DNA of 64,000 nucleotides from Henckelia pumila (GCF_033568475.1 NC_133123.1:18090622-18154621), one strand, 5' to 3'. Positions 10,210 to 21,693 are shown, counted from the first letter of the stretch. The notes: generated by a model from the sequence alone, not told the origin. Program-made: numbers and translations.

Positions 10210-10645
10210 TCTTAGTAGACCGTTTGAGTTAATAACCCAAGGAAAGAGGAAGCGTTACTTCTCCTAACGCTTCAAATACTTCTCCGGAAAACCCGACTAG
10301 TGGAGTGTTTACTGGTGCTAACTGTGCATTACTAATACTCAGCTTGACGAATGCATCATGAAAAATTATGTCGGCCGAACTTCCTGAATCCACTAGAATT
10401 TTCTTTACCCAAAAATTGGAGATTGTGGCTGAGATGATTAAAGCATCATTATGGGTATCCCGAGGGTTCTCCAGATCTTTGTCACTGAATGATAATCCAT
10501 CTTGGATGGTTCCAATTTCATACATCAGCAAGGATGTGGGGCTAAATAAATTGTTGGTTTCTTTTGCTGCCCGCAGAAGGGATTTTCTTGCATTGTTCGA
10601 GTCGCCACAAGCAGGCCCCCCAGTGATTAGGCGATTACTCCTCAA
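10205..10645 (-). pseudogene. Tat-element protease, N-terminal part
   Basis: The frame contains the retropepsin signature KILVDSGSSADIIF (DSG active site) preceded by HNDALIISATI and followed by LVGFSGEVFEALGEVTLPLSLG, the usual order in Tat/gypsy protease. A TAA at 10229-10231 ends the frame; the codons beyond it (KRSTKM) continue in frame to the insertion point and resume at 2925. Protease processes Gag-Pol; this copy is broken. Confidence 0.82.
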
Positions 10646-11903
10646 ATGGGCAAATTTTCATCAGCTCGTTCATGTTGTTTCCCAGTTTCATCATGCCGCT
10701 TTTGATAGTCATGTTTTGGTTGTTCGTCCCGATGCCTGTCATCTCGCTTCTCACCGCGGGACTTGTCCACAAAATTCCCCAAATGTCCGCGCTTTATGAT
10801 TTTTTCATTTCTGCTCGTAAACTGAAGCAATATTTTGTAGTATGACCTTTATCTTTATGAAAATGGCAGTACTTTCCGAATGTTGGCGCTTTGGATTATT
10901 CTGCATTGGGCGAGGGGGACGCAACAATCCTTGTTTTTCAGCCACTACCAGTATATCGGTCAGACGTGCACTAAGGGGTATATTCTGGAGGCGGGGGCTC
11001 TGTGTTGTTCGCTTCTCGTCTCGTTTTCTAATATATTTTTTTATCTTCTTCTGTCTTTCTTTTATTCAAGTAGTGTGGCTCTACAGATTCTTCAACCCGT
11101 ATGTATTTCTCAGTTCTTTCCAGTAATTCCTCTAGGTTTTTGGGCGACCTTCCTGCTATTGATTCCTTGAACTTCCGATGGCACAAGTTTTGCTGCATTA
11201 TTCCAGCTAACAAATCATGATGCACGTGTAAGATTTCGTGAACTGCATGAGTAAACCGCCGAACATAGTCCCTCAAACTTTTCCCTTCATTCTGAATGAT
11301 TGTTAACAGATACGCTGCTGTTTTCGGATATTTCTTGTTTATTGAGAATTGCTGGATGAACAGTCAGTAAGTTGCTCCAAATTGGAAATAGATCATGAGG
11401 ATAGCTTATTGAACCATGTGAGTGCTCTTGTTGATAATGTTGTTCGGAAAATTTTACAGTAAGCAGCATCCGTAATGTCATACAAATCTGTTTTAGTTCC
11501 ATCGAACTCAGGTAAGCTGGGGATTTTGACCCCCTTTGGTAGCGCTTCAGATAGGATGTCATCAGTGAAGGTACTTCGACGTGACGACAAGATTGCTAAC
11601 GAATTCTCTCCAGTTACATATGTGCGAGATCCGAGTAGTATTTTTCTTGGTCCCCTCAGCATCTTTGTCATTCACTTTAGACTTAGTTTTCTTTCGGTTT
11701 CCTTTATTAGGATCACGAGATGATGAACTCTCACTCTGAACCTTTTTCTTGGTGCTTTTGCGCTTACGGGATTCCAAGTACTGAGCAACTGTATCCTTTG
11801 CTGCGAGTGCGGTTGTGTTTTTCATTAGTGCAGTCAAGGCTTCATGGGTAAGAGTAATGCTTGGTGGTGCGTTTCCATTATTATTATTATTTTCTTGAGA
11901 CAT
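10646..11903 (-). pseudogene. Tat-element gag, multiply frameshifted
   Basis: Fragments in successive frames make up a gypsy gag. An N-terminal segment from the Met at 11903 (MSQENNNN, then a Lys/Ser-rich basic region) is followed by EALPKGVKIPSLPEFDGTK and a capsid-like stretch RTTLSTRALTWFNKL (around 11400-11600). Next come RDYVRRFTHAVHEI, DLLAGIMQQNLCHRKFKESIAG and PKNLEELLERTEKYI (11028-11276), and finally a C-terminal stretch KRGHLGNFVDKSR (10642-10830). At least three frameshifts and an apparent deletion after EFDGTK show decay. Confidence 0.75.
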
Positions 11904-11948
11904 TTTTGAAGTAATATGTGCTCTCAATGACATAAAAAAAAATTCCCA

Positions 11949-11960
11949 CAGACGGCGCCA
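11949..11960 (-). other. Primer-binding site of the Tat element
   Basis: The minus strand reads TGGCGCCGTCTG followed by TGGGAA, the sequence usually found just inside the 5' LTR of such elements. It lies three bases from the LTR end TGATGTAGCC. Which tRNA is used was not determined. Confidence 0.6.
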
Positions 11961-11963
11961 AGC

Positions 11964-12681
11964 TGATGTAGCCAAAAATCACTTGTACCCAACACGTTGC
12001 TTCCGCAAAGTTCGGAGTATCAACAAATCCTTGTATGTTCCCTGTGGAGATCTTCAGTGGGTTGTTCCTACGTCACAAAACAAAGTCAGAGGAGCCGGGA
12101 GGGTTTCCGGCGAATGCACTCCGATGCTCAAGTCAGTGATTACTCAAGGAATAATAATCGAGAGTAGAGTGTTATAGTGCTAAAGAAAGTGTCTACCTTA
12201 ATAATGAGGTGATTTGAGTTATTTGTAGATATTCGGAGAGTTTCATGAGATTGAGCCTCTCATGGGCTTTTGTATAATTCAGAGCTTGCCTGAATTAAAT
12301 ATAAATAATATTTAAATAAGTTTGAGCCTTAAAAATATTTGGAGTGGACCTTTATGATTGAGCTCATACCCAGTTGAATTTTTATGTGTAACCCATCAAT
12401 AAGAATGAGAGGCATATAAGTATTGAACCACCTTCAAACTTTCATAAAAATTTGTAATTGTCATTTGATTCTGCATTTCACAAATTTTAGCACTCTGCCG
12501 AACCCATTTTATTTAGTATCAATAGTTCAACTGAGTTGTAAGCCTTTTTCCGCGCACTCTCTGTTTTGTATTATTTGCAATTATTAAACTAGGTTGAAAT
12601 ATATTAATTAGATCGGAATTGTTCGTCCAATTCAATCAACCTAAAATTTGCAGTAGTGCTTATTCACTCCACCTAAGCACA
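11964..12681 (-). repeat. Probable 5' LTR of the Tat element, outer end uncertain
   Basis: Sequence beyond the PBS begins TGATGTAGCC. The minus strand contains the stretch ACTGACTTGAGCATCGGAGTG followed by GCCGG and CCCGGC, a pattern common near the 3' end of Tat-type LTRs. The outer boundary is a guess (a CA at 12680) because the partner LTR is outside the window. Confidence 0.5.
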
Positions 12682-12930
12682 TTCTTACTAGCGTTTCTTG
12701 ATAATATTGATGAAATGTCCAAAGATTATATTATTTTTAAAATATAAAAAGTTTAAAAAATTACTTATTTTGTACTAATTTTTTTTATGTATGGATGGAA
12801 TGATCATTTAAAACTTCAAAAGTATAGATAAAGATTAAAAAAAAATTATTTAACTTGCAAGAATATTTTTGTTCATAAAAAATTACATTATGATATCAAA
12901 AGTATTATGTGTTATATATTTTGAGTAGAT
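12682..12930. other. AT-rich spacer
   Basis: No ORF, RNA gene or repeat structure that I can support. Confidence 0.4.
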
Positions 12931-13100
12931 CTGTTGTGAGATGCTATCACATATCTTTATCCGTAACTCGTGAGATTTGTCAACTCTGTTTATATTTACG
13001 ATAAAAATTAATAATTTAATATATACATAATATTTTTTTATGAATGACCCAAATATGATATCTGTCTCACAAAATTGACCCGTGAGACATTCTCAGCGGA
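12931..13100. mobile_element. MITE-like element with TTGTGAGAC ends
   Basis: The left end reads TTGTGAGATGCTATCAC and the right end ACCCGTGAGACATTCTCAGC, with AT-rich spacer and the internal phrase ATGACCCAAATATGATATC. A diverged relative with the same ends lies at 39119-39262. The class is not certain. Confidence 0.45.
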
Positions 13101-13890
13101 GTTTTGATAATATATTTGTTGTTGCTCTATGTCCCTCAAATATTATTATTATTGGCAAAACCGCACACGTGCGATGCATATGTATAAAATAATACAACAT
13201 ATTAAGTATGATGTGTTATATATAAATAATATGTTTTTATTTTTCAATAATTAGGTTAGTTATATTTTTTAATTTTTTTTTGTAATTTTAGAAGAGCTCT
13301 ATAAATAAATTAAAAAGTAATTTAATCTATCTATAGTAGTTTGTTGAGAAAAATATGGAAATATATATATACATAAAATCAAAATTATATATTTATATAA
13401 TATAAGATCAATTTTGGAAAAAAAATTTGATGCCCTCTTCAAAGGACTTCAACTATTGTTCTTGTTGTTTTGTTGATACTACCACAACTGATATGACAGA
13501 AAAATTGTTAATTTATCAATTAATTTTAAAATTGTAATGTTTAAATAAGAAACTACGATCGGAGTAATATCAGTTTTTAATTTCTGAAGTAATGATACTT
13601 TTATCACTTTTAATTTAATATGTACTTAAAAGATGCATATATAGTACTAATACATGGAAGCATCATAAATATTAATACTTGGGTGCATGGTTGTTTGTAA
13701 CATCTGTGTTTAAGCGGAAAAAAAAAAAAAGAAATGCTAAAAAAACAAAAATGCGGTTTTCATAAATAATAATCGACCAAAAGAAAGGAAAAAAGAAAAA
13801 TGACATTATCTTAATTAAAATAATCATCAAAGAGTAAAAGAGTGAGAGGTGTCATACCACTATACGGAATATTTTATGCTACCTATAAGA
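13101..13890. other. AT-rich intergenic spacer
   Basis: Low-complexity A/T runs, no coding potential and no repeat boundaries that I can define. Confidence 0.4.
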
Positions 13891-13894
13891 GTAC

Positions 13895-14240
13895 TATCCT
13901 CATGATAGATTTGGTAAATGAGATCTTACCTTTAAAAGCACTGCCTCAACCCAAATTCAAGGATTGAGATTTATCAATACATGTGGGGTCTATTATTTTT
14001 TCAGCGGACCCCACAAATATTGATACATCTTCACTCTTAAATGCATCATTGGGGCAGTGCCAGTAAAGGTAGGATGAAATTATCCGATAGATCTTTTTTT
14101 TTTTGAGTTGGAGGATGAGATTTTTGTTACAATTGGGTTTCGAACCCGAGACCTCGTCCCACACTTAGGACCTTGGTGCCAGATGAGCTACACGTCATCG
14201 GCAATTATCCGATAGATCCAAGGATGATCATTCATCATTA
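13895..14240. mobile_element. MITE with inverted-repeat arms, interrupted by a SINE
   Basis: The left arm (around 13905-13955) contains GGTAAATGAGATCTTACC, AAAAGCACTGCC and TCAACCC. The right arm (around 14045-14093, continuing at 14219) contains GGGGCAGTGCC, GTAAAGGTAGGAT and CCGATAGATC. Read in opposite orientation these match over about 65 bp at roughly 70 percent by eye. An inner palindrome (ATCAATACATGTGGGGTC against GACCCCACAAATATTGAT) lies between them. The SINE at 14094-14202 sits in the right arm. Confidence 0.45.
14094..14202 (-). mobile_element. tRNA-derived SINE with 16-bp target-site duplication
   Basis: On the minus strand the element starts GCCGATGACGTG. It carries a pol III box A-like segment (TAGCTCATCTGG) and a box B (GGGTTCGAAACCC) and ends in an A-run. 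It is flanked by a perfect 16-bp direct repeat AATTATCCGATAGATC at 14078-14093 and 14203-14218. Box A/B, A-tail and a long target-site duplication together define a SINE. At 109 bp it is short but has both boxes. Confidence 0.85.
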
Positions 14241-14465
14241 CATGCGGGGTCCAATTAAAAATAGCGGACTCCACATATATTGATAAATGTCAACCATTAC
14301 ATATATATCAAGACATTGTCCTTACATATAACATCTAACTATACCTACCAACCCCTCACACTTTGCGCCAAAATCATATATAATTTTTGGTACTAATGTA
14401 GTTTTTTAACTATTAAATGCAGGAATTTTATATTATAATAAATTTTAGATTGCTGTAGAAACTTA

Positions 14466-14777
14466 GAGCCCGTTTAGTTTCAGTAGACAATTAAGAAAAA
14501 ATATTTTTTTTAAAAAAAATGCTTTTATTAACTTAAATGTGTTTGGATAAATTTTAAGTGCTTTTAAAAGCACTTATTTAAGCCAAAAAAGTGCTTTTTA
14601 AAAAGCTCATATTTATAAATTTTCAAATGTTTTTTTTAAAACTCAACTTTAAAAAAGTATTTTCAATATATTTATTCAAACACAAAATTATTTCAGCTTT
14701 ACTTTTAAAAGTGCTTTTAAAAGTCAACTTAAAAAAGAACTTATTTTAAAAAAAATCTACTGAAAGCAAACAGACCC
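14466..14777. mobile_element. Tourist-like (PIF/Harbinger-type) MITE, 312 bp
   Basis: Terminal inverted repeats GAGCCCGTTTAGTTTCAG and, on the other strand, GGGTCTGTTTGCTTTCAG, both followed by TAGA, are flanked by TTA on both sides (14463-14465 and 14778-14780). The inside is AT-rich with repeated AAGTGCTTTTAAAAG. No coding capacity. Confidence 0.72.
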
Positions 14778-14780
14778 TTA

Positions 14781-15598
14781 ATGTATGAAATGACAAGGAA
14801 GGACTAATAATTAAAAATTATAAACTTAAAACTAATTAAAAATTAGTATATTTATATGTTACACGCAGCTGATTGAGAAATTGAGAATTAGGCTTTAATT
14901 AGTTGCAAACTTGGCTGAAGCCACTTGAGTTTTTTAGAAATAGTGAAATTTTGTAAGGTGTTTATTAATCAATTTTTAAACACCTAATCGATCCTAACAT
15001 ATCATGTTTTGTACATTATGATGAGCTATTTGTTTAGCATCGTTTAAAATCCACGGACCATCTTTCTTATTTATTTTCAATTTAGAAATAATTTAAAATT
15101 GATTAATATTTGAATACAACATAAATTATTTATGCATGTAAATTTTCTTGTTCCTGAATTACTAGTATAACTATAGATTAATCTACACTGGCAAATCTAT
15201 CCTAGAAATAAAAAAATATTAATCGTGTTACATTCTTGTTTTAGTTAATACATGACTGAGTCCTACAATAGTTTGAAGTTACATATATATTTTATTCATA
15301 TCATTAAATTTACTATCATTATATTTACATAATTTATTATCTCAAAAAAAAAAAAAAAAACTTCAAAGTCCATGCATGAGGCAATTTTGTCCCCTCTGTA
15401 TTACTACGAGTGTGTTTGAGAAAGCTTATAGTAATCACTTTTTAGCTTTTCTTTCATAAATTTCAAAATTTTATTAAGAAAAAGCTGAGAAATATTCGCT
15501 AGAAAGAAGCTCTCTCAACATTAATATCTCTCATCTCTCGACTTAATAATTTGATACGATGAAGTATATGACCCAATCATTGTCGGCGTTACATTATG
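14781..15598. other. AT-rich spacer
   Basis: No supported gene. A poly-A run of 17 lies at about 15344-15360. A MITE-like stretch with GTGTGTTTGAGAAAGC occurs at about 15411-15530, without clear ends. Confidence 0.4.
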
Positions 15599-15606
15599 TT
15601 ATAAGC

Positions 15607-15662
15607 GGGAAAGTCTATGCTACCCGATAGCGTGGCAATCCGTAGCATAGACTTTCCCGTTA
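15607..15662. mobile_element. 56-bp hairpin insertion flanked by 8-bp duplication
   Basis: A perfect 17-bp inverted repeat (GGGAAAGTCTATGCTAC and its complement) with an 18-bp loop is bounded by the direct repeat TTATAAGC at 15599-15606 and 15663-15670. An 8-bp duplication suits a hAT-type MITE, but the element is unusually small. It lies about 320 bp beyond the stop codon of the J-domain gene, so it could fall in its transcript's 3' end. Confidence 0.6.
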
Positions 15663-15983
15663 TTATAAGCTGGGTTAGGATTTAAATATTTGTATTTGAT
15701 AGAGTATTTGAAATGCCGAGATGGATCTGAAAGCCACCACGACGACTCAAAAAATAACTAACTGGAGATTTGAAATTAGTGGTCACGTAGATTTGCCTGA
15801 CCAAGCAATTGGATTTGCAATCATAACTTCAAATCAATCCAAATGCAACCATACGAAATTTATTTGAGCCACGTAAGGGTACTCATCCTGCCTAGCACTG
15901 TGTGAATTAAGACCACCTCGGAAGCCATAGTTCACAAGAAACAGATGGATAGTAAGACAGATTGAGCAGCTAGATGTTCACTA

Positions 15984-18181
15984 CTATGACCCCGTAGACA
16001 CCTGAGGACTAAGTGAAGCAGGATCCAATTCCCAGCAATCCTGGGGAAGGTTCGTGGCTTCGTCCCCAGATAGCTTCTTTGCAGGAATCTGATGTGAAAA
16101 ACGCTGAATATCGTCTTCTCTAAGCCATTGGACAGCACGAGCCCCAACTTCTCGTCTCTTGAAAACTGCCCTGAACCCATCGACTTTCTCCAGAAAACCT
16201 ATGCTCAAGCCATGAACATCGCTGTAACTGCTCAAGGAGACAATTATATCGTAGCATCGTTTATCTTTGACCCCTGGGTTATTTCTTTCAGTATCTGAAT
16301 CATTTGTTTGGTAGAGCGCCCAAATCGAACCTTTCTTGGGGTAAATTCGATAAAGGTCTCTTGCTGCTCTTTCGTTATCCACGACGTGAGAGAACAAATT
16401 TCGATATTTAACCATAACTTTCCGAGAAATCTTAAATCTCCCACATGATATGGGACATCCCATTTTCTGCCTAAGCATTAGTTCCCCGTCTCCCTTGCAT
16501 TCAAATTCTAGCCAACTCAATGATACCTCAAATGGATTCACAGTGACATCATTAATTAGTGCATAGTGCCTTGGCATTCCATCGTCATCATCATATGCTG
16601 CCCATACTTGTCCTTTCTTGAAACTCCTCGCCCTTCGAGCATTGTCAAAATCATGAAATTCTGAATCTTCCACAGGCATTATCACCAAATCACCTTTTTT
16701 TGATGCTCTAAGCACCTCAATCTCCGTATCTGAGTGATATTCAGAAGCTCTTTTCTTCATCACTTCCAATTTCCCATCCTTTGAAGCACTATTGCTATCA
16801 GTATTTATATTCAAACTAAACATTTTCTTTTCCTTGGTCTCCTCCTTTTCTTTTGACTTCAACTTCTTGCTATTGCCTTTAGTGTTTTTCATTTTCTCCC
16901 TGTCTCCCTCCTCCTTATGCTGCAACTTCTCATTATCATCCTTTTTTTTCATTCCCAACTTATCCACGTCTGCCTTCTTTTGCTTTACCAACATCTGCAA
17001 TTGCGCCAACGTCATATTTTCTTCTTCTCGAACCTCTGCTCTCTTAGACCTTCCACGTGCGCAGTCGCTGTTACTCCTCCCGTATCCACTGGCAGACTTT
17101 CCCACTCTATTCAACCCTGCTCTTTCGCCACTTCCACCCGAATTTCCAACATCTTCAACTCTCTTCGATCTCAAACCCTTCACCACCCCACCATCTTCAT
17201 CCTCATATCTCGCCAATTTCTCCCCCGACCTCTCCAAAGGCTTCCCCGCACTATTGATTTTCCGCTTCAGCCCCAAATTAAACTTCTCCAAAACCCCTAC
17301 TTTTTCACCCTTCAAAACTCTCTCCTGAATCCTAGCACTTATCCTTGTAGGCCCAGCTCCAACCCCCTCGTTAACCTCCAGGTCTTCAATGTTTTCTCCA
17401 ATTACAGTGTTCTCTTTCACCTCCACAGCCTTAAAACATTTCTTACACCTAGGGCACATCAAACTATGCCCCAAATATTTCCTCTCAAATTTATGCAATA
17501 GCCTGCACGTCGAGCACGCCGTCCAAAATGTCTCTGCTCCTACTCCTGCCACTCCCTCTGTTTGTGACTGCATCACAATCCTAAGCCTCATGTCGTACTC
17601 CTTTCTCCTAATCTTATCTGATAAGACCCTCACCGCCTCACCCACAAACTTAAACGCCTCCTCAGACGCAGGTAGTGGATTTTTGTCCGGATGTAGGGTC
17701 AAAGCCAGCTTCTTGTACTGTTTCTTGATAGCATTGATGTGCGAGAAGCGCTCTAACTGAAGAATCCTGTAGTAATCTGGAGGAAGACCGGAAGTACTTT
17801 CTGTTGTGGCTGGAAAAATTGGCGTGGCAGCAGTACAAATGATTTTGAAGGCAGTGATCATTTCTGAAAGCCCTTCAAGAGATGGTTCGAGCTTATGGGC
17901 GCGCTTGGCGTATTTTAATGCAGATTGGATGTTGTTTGTGGCATATTTTTGCTCCGCTAAGGTTTTAAGACGGAGAGCTGCTTCTCGACCAATCGAATCA
18001 GCCACAACTACGCCAGAATCAGCAGAAGCCTGTTCCTGTAATTCACACAAAATAAAAAATATAGTAACAACAGAATAGCCAACAAAATCAAAGCAAAAGT
18101 CCTCCCACAATATACCTGCGAAGAAGTAGTTTCTGGCTCCTTTCCTTCTTTATCCGATTTATCCGCCCCACTAGTCCCCAT
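15984..18181 (-). CDS. J-domain protein with DUF3444 (two coding exons, 705 aa)
   Basis: Exon 1 is 18116-18181 (Met at 18181, 22 codons, ending CAG before GTATAT). The 80-bp intron is 18036-18115 (acceptor TTACAG). Exon 2 is 15984-18035. The joined frame is phase 0 and gives 705 residues. Domains: an N-terminal helical region (35-90), a J-domain (109-175) with intact HPD at 137-139, a Cys pair region (C196, C199, C216, C219) that looks like a small zinc ribbon, a long Lys/Glu-rich charged linker (about 340-470), and a C-terminal DUF3444 (about 500-690, KGQVWAAYDDDDGMPRHYA; IYPKKGSIWALY). J-domains stimulate Hsp70; the DUF3444 role is unknown. Length and order fit the plant single-DUF3444 J-protein family. 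The start context AAACCATGG is good and no lesion is seen. Confidence 0.92.
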
Positions 18182-18720
18182 GGTTTAAACTAAGCAGTTC
18201 CTTTAGCACATTTTAATCATCCTGCCAGTTAACACGCAAACACAACTTGAAGCTGATTCAAAAAAAGAAACAAGAACCTTTTGCTGATACAGAGAGATGA
18301 AAAGAGCACAGAACCATCTCCATTCCTGATCTTTGATCAATCCAATTAACAATTGCAAGTATAAAGATCTTATACAACACTTCAAAGCCTAATAACTTCC
18401 AAGTAAATTCACATTAAAAAAACGCACTTACAGAGAATAAAGAACAAAGCTTCAATAGTTCAAAACAAATACCCGCAATCAAAGTAGAATCTGAGACAAT
18501 TAATCAAAATCACCTACGACACAGCTCAAAATCCACTATTTCTTTAACGATGAAACAGAACCATGTCCATGCTAGAGGAGGATACGAAATCAAAAGACCA
18601 TTACTTTGTAAACTTATTGGTAAAATATGGACAACAAAAAAAAAATGGGGAAGAAAGACAAAATTAGGGTTTTGAAATTGGTGTGGGTGTTCCAAGTACC
18701 TGTACGGGTACTTTTTCAAG
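18182..18720 (-). promoter_or_regulatory. 5' UTR/leader region of the J-domain gene, probably with an intron
   Basis: Upstream of the ATG the minus strand has a T-rich tract ending TTAACTGGCAG at about 18220, a plausible 3' splice site, and possible GT donors further up (for example GTAGGTGATT near 18515). This suggests a leader intron, but no transcript evidence is available. Confidence 0.35.
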
Positions 18721-18946
18721 TATAAATAAATATTACTAATAACTTTATTAAAATTTTCATTGCATTTTTCAAATTCTTTCCAAAATAAAGAGATGACATT
18801 TCATTAGCATTTATAGTCCACTATTTTTTTTTACTAAATTAAAATAATCAGAAAAACCTTGCAGCGATCATAATTCATAAAACAATGTTTATCTCATAGT
18901 GATGTTTATATTATGAAGTTAATTAATTAATTTGATTGAGCTAAGT

Positions 18947-18983
<37 letters not shown>

Positions 18984-20598
18984 GTTTATAAAACAATAAA
19001 AAAAAACCATGCCAAAAGAAGAATGATAAAGCAATTATAATCAGGATACAAATATAATACTAAAGGTCACAAGAATATAAATAATAAGAATACAAAGGTA
19101 ATACAAAAGGTCACAAAACTATAATAAATACATGAACAAAAAAAAAAGAGCACAACATCAGGTGAATATTTCTGTTTTAGTATTTTTTTTAAAAAAAAAT
19201 GATATGAACGAAAAGGAGTATGACAAAACAACATAATAAAAGTATTGTTTATCGGAGACGTTGATATTAGATTTGACATGGAGAAGAAAAGAACACAAAT
19301 GAATTACAAATGTTTTAAAAAAATAATGCCATAGAGAAAATTCAATATTCATTAATAAGGTTTTAATTATAATAATACTTGAGAGAGCACAAATAACGCA
19401 TACAATTTATTTTGTTACGAATTTCAATAACCATGAAGTCGTTGTATTAAACAACAGAACCGGTAAGCATATCCTCTGCTCTGCAAATAATCATGGCATG
19501 CACGGTAGACAACCACAACGCCTTACAAAAAAATCCTAGCCATTTTTGTGTTAAGAAATCGTGCAGGGTGGTCTATGTATAATGTTTGTATAATGAGGTA
19601 ATTAAATGCATGGTACTTTGTTAGAGACATACATTACACTTTGCAACTGATTTTTGAGCTTCTTACGTTTAGCGATTGAATTGAAACAGTTAAATGTAGG
19701 GGATACATTGATTGATTAAGCTAATAGTAATGCCAGATGTTTAAATATATCAAAGCATGATAGGTAGATATTGGTGATATGAGGAATGCAACATACGACA
19801 TTTGTTTAGCTTTTTATATATAAAAAGCTCTTCAAATTTCTTATAGTTACGTCATATTCGAAGAACGACGAACGAATCTGCACATATGCTAGCTCGTGAA
19901 ATTTTCAATCAATGCTAAAACAAGTATCCAGTGGCTTAATTATGTTTAGCCTTCTTGGATTTCTAACGGTATATCTTGCATGTGACTTATTTCAAGAGTT
20001 TTAATGGATGATTTCTTATCTCAAAAAAATATTAAATATCTATGTATAATATTATCCAATAATATCGATTCAATCACAAATTTCTCATGCATAGGAGAGA
20101 ATATCGCCTTGATTTTTAAATTGTGATATTACTACTTTGTCCATAAATTAATATAATGTTGGTTGTTGATATTCTTGTTTTTGTAGTCATCGGAAATTGA
20201 GTGTCAAGATTGACATCTGAATTGCAACTTTTATTTTCTAAAAATATGGTCGATCGTCAACATATTACTTTTAAGAAGTATTTTAGAAAGCACAAAAAAA
20301 AACAGTGATTAAGAGCGATGCGTGATGAAACAGCTTTTCTTTTGACAAAAGCGTAAAAAAAACGGTCAATTATTTGATTGACCGTATTAAACCTGAAAAC
20401 AACGTTAAATACACAATTTTTCTAAACAAAATTTTAACTTGATTTTTTAATAAATTTTGTAAAAAAATTATTTTAAATAAAAAATATTTAATAATGTAAA
20501 ATTTGTAAAGGAAAAAATTTATGAATGCATTTAAAAATTTTTTTTCCCAATTACACCCTTTTCTTTGCGATTAACGAATGATACTAGATCCAACCGAG

Positions 20599-20633
<35 letters not shown>

Positions 20634-20800
20634 ATCCATCCAAATTGTGATTTGAATATCCGTGTGTTCGATAACTTGAAAATTTATACATTTATTCACA
20701 AAGTCAAGGGGAAAAACTAGGATTATGTGGTTGAGGAAGCTACAATATAAATTAATAATTTTTTTAGTGAATTCATCAATGTTATATGTTGGGTGAAATA
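18721..20800. other. AT-rich intergenic region with TA microsatellite and long poly-A
   Basis: It contains a (TA)n tract at 18950-18979 and a 30-base A-run at 20601-20630. A small palindrome CGGTCAATTATTTGATTGACCG sits near 20360. No convincing gene. The start would include the J-domain gene promoter. Confidence 0.5.
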
Positions 20801-20814
20801 TTTGTTTTTGATGG

Positions 20815-21150
20815 GTAGAACAATCGAAACGTGGCGTTTGAGCTGCTGTGTAGTTTAAAAGATTTAAGTTGCGCGATTACCACCAGCTGTAGATTTTGGT
20901 CAAACAGTAATCGTTTGGTCCAACAAATGGTATGGTCAGAGCCAGGTTAGATGTTCAATTCTCATTCATTGCAAGAAGTGCAATTATTGAGAGAGAAATT
21001 TTTGGGTACAATAATTGTACATGTTGGGTAGATCAATTGAAACGTGGTACTTCAGCTACTGTACGGTTTAAAAGATTTGAGTTGCACCGTTACCACCACC
21101 TATATTTTTTGGTAAAACAACAAGCGTTATGTCCAACAGTTAAGATGCAT
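20815..21150. repeat. Tandem duplication, unit about 212 bp
   Basis: The block GGGTAGAACAATCGAAACGTGG through TTGGTCCAACA at 20815-20925 recurs, diverged, at 21027-21140 as GGGTAGATCAATTGAAACGTGG through ATGTCCAACA. It may be an LTR remnant. Not coding. Confidence 0.6.
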
Positions 21151-21157
21151 AATAAAT

Positions 21158-21537
21158 TGTAACGACCCACTGTATCAAGACGGGTCTTTTCAGCATGCTT
21201 TTGTCCTCACTCACACGCACCCTGAGAAACTTTCCAGGGGGTCACCCATCCTATAATTTCCCCAAGTCAAGTACGCTTAACTTTGGAGTTCTTATGTGAT
21301 GAGCTTCCGAAAAGAAGATGCACCTTCTTGATATGAGTAGTACATATGAAATCTTTTAAACTCTCCTCAACTATGTAGTCCCATACCTACACAGTCTCAG
21401 AATCCCCTCTCATTCCGGCACGAGATCGGTTCATTCATGTCTCCCTCCGCCTAAAAGCCTACCAGGAGCCGCTCATTATCCGTGCAACCTCTTGGCACCG
21501 GCGATCACTCCCCGCCTCCTCAGCCCCGGGCGTCACA
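21158..21537 (-). repeat. Cassandra 3' LTR with 5S-like promoter region
   Basis: 380 bp, TG to CA. The minus strand holds the 5S-like internal promoter (box A-like AAGTTAAGCGTACTTGAC and box C-like GGATGGGTGACC). It differs from 21657-22035 at roughly ten positions. Confidence 0.88.
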
Positions 21538-21596
21538 TGCCCACCAGCTTCCGCTTGGTTCGTCCCCGAACCATACCGTACTAAGAGAGGTCGGTT

Positions 21597-21693
21597 CTGA
21601 TACCATTTGTAACGACCCACTGTATGAAGACGGGTCTTTTCAGCTCTGATACCATTTGTAACGACCCACTGTATCAAGACGGGTCTTTTCAGC
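21597..21693. repeat. 49-bp direct duplication of PBS plus LTR start
   Basis: The sequence TCTGATACCATT followed by TGTAACGACCCACTGTAT and AAGACGGGTCTTTTCAGC occurs twice in succession, so the PBS (TGGTATCAGA on the minus strand) and the LTR edge are duplicated. Confidence 0.85.

Larger units (their letters stand above)
1..12681 (-). mobile_element. Ty3/gypsy Tat-lineage retrotransposon, partial, host of a nested insertion
   Basis: An old LTR retrotransposon is read leftwards from its 5' LTR (from 11964) through PBS, gag, protease, reverse transcriptase, RNase H, a second RNase H and integrase, leaving the window at base 1. The extra archaeal-type RNase H between RT/RNase H and integrase is a known hallmark of the Tat lineage (Ogre/Retand-type). 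The reading frame is damaged by stops at 10229, 2474 and 806 and a frameshift near base 95, so the copy is dead. A complete Tekay-type element (2926-10204) splits it, so only 1-2925 and 10205-12681 belong to this element. The right boundary is approximate because the outer LTR end could not be fixed. The 3' LTR lies outside the window. Confidence 0.85.

Noticed and set aside
13946..14164. A 72-codon minus-strand ORF and a possible tRNA gene around 14135-14200
   Set aside because: The box A/B, A-tail and 16-bp duplications show a SINE. No full cloverleaf or acceptor stem is present.
16792..17760. Plus-strand ORFs of 120-194 codons opposite the J-domain gene
   Set aside because: Low-complexity Phe/Ser/Leu translations that mirror the Lys/Glu-rich linker and Cys region of the minus-strand gene.
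21230..21330. A 5S rRNA gene
   Set aside because: The 5S-like sequence is degenerate, occurs in both copies of an LTR and once in a solo LTR, as expected for Cassandra.
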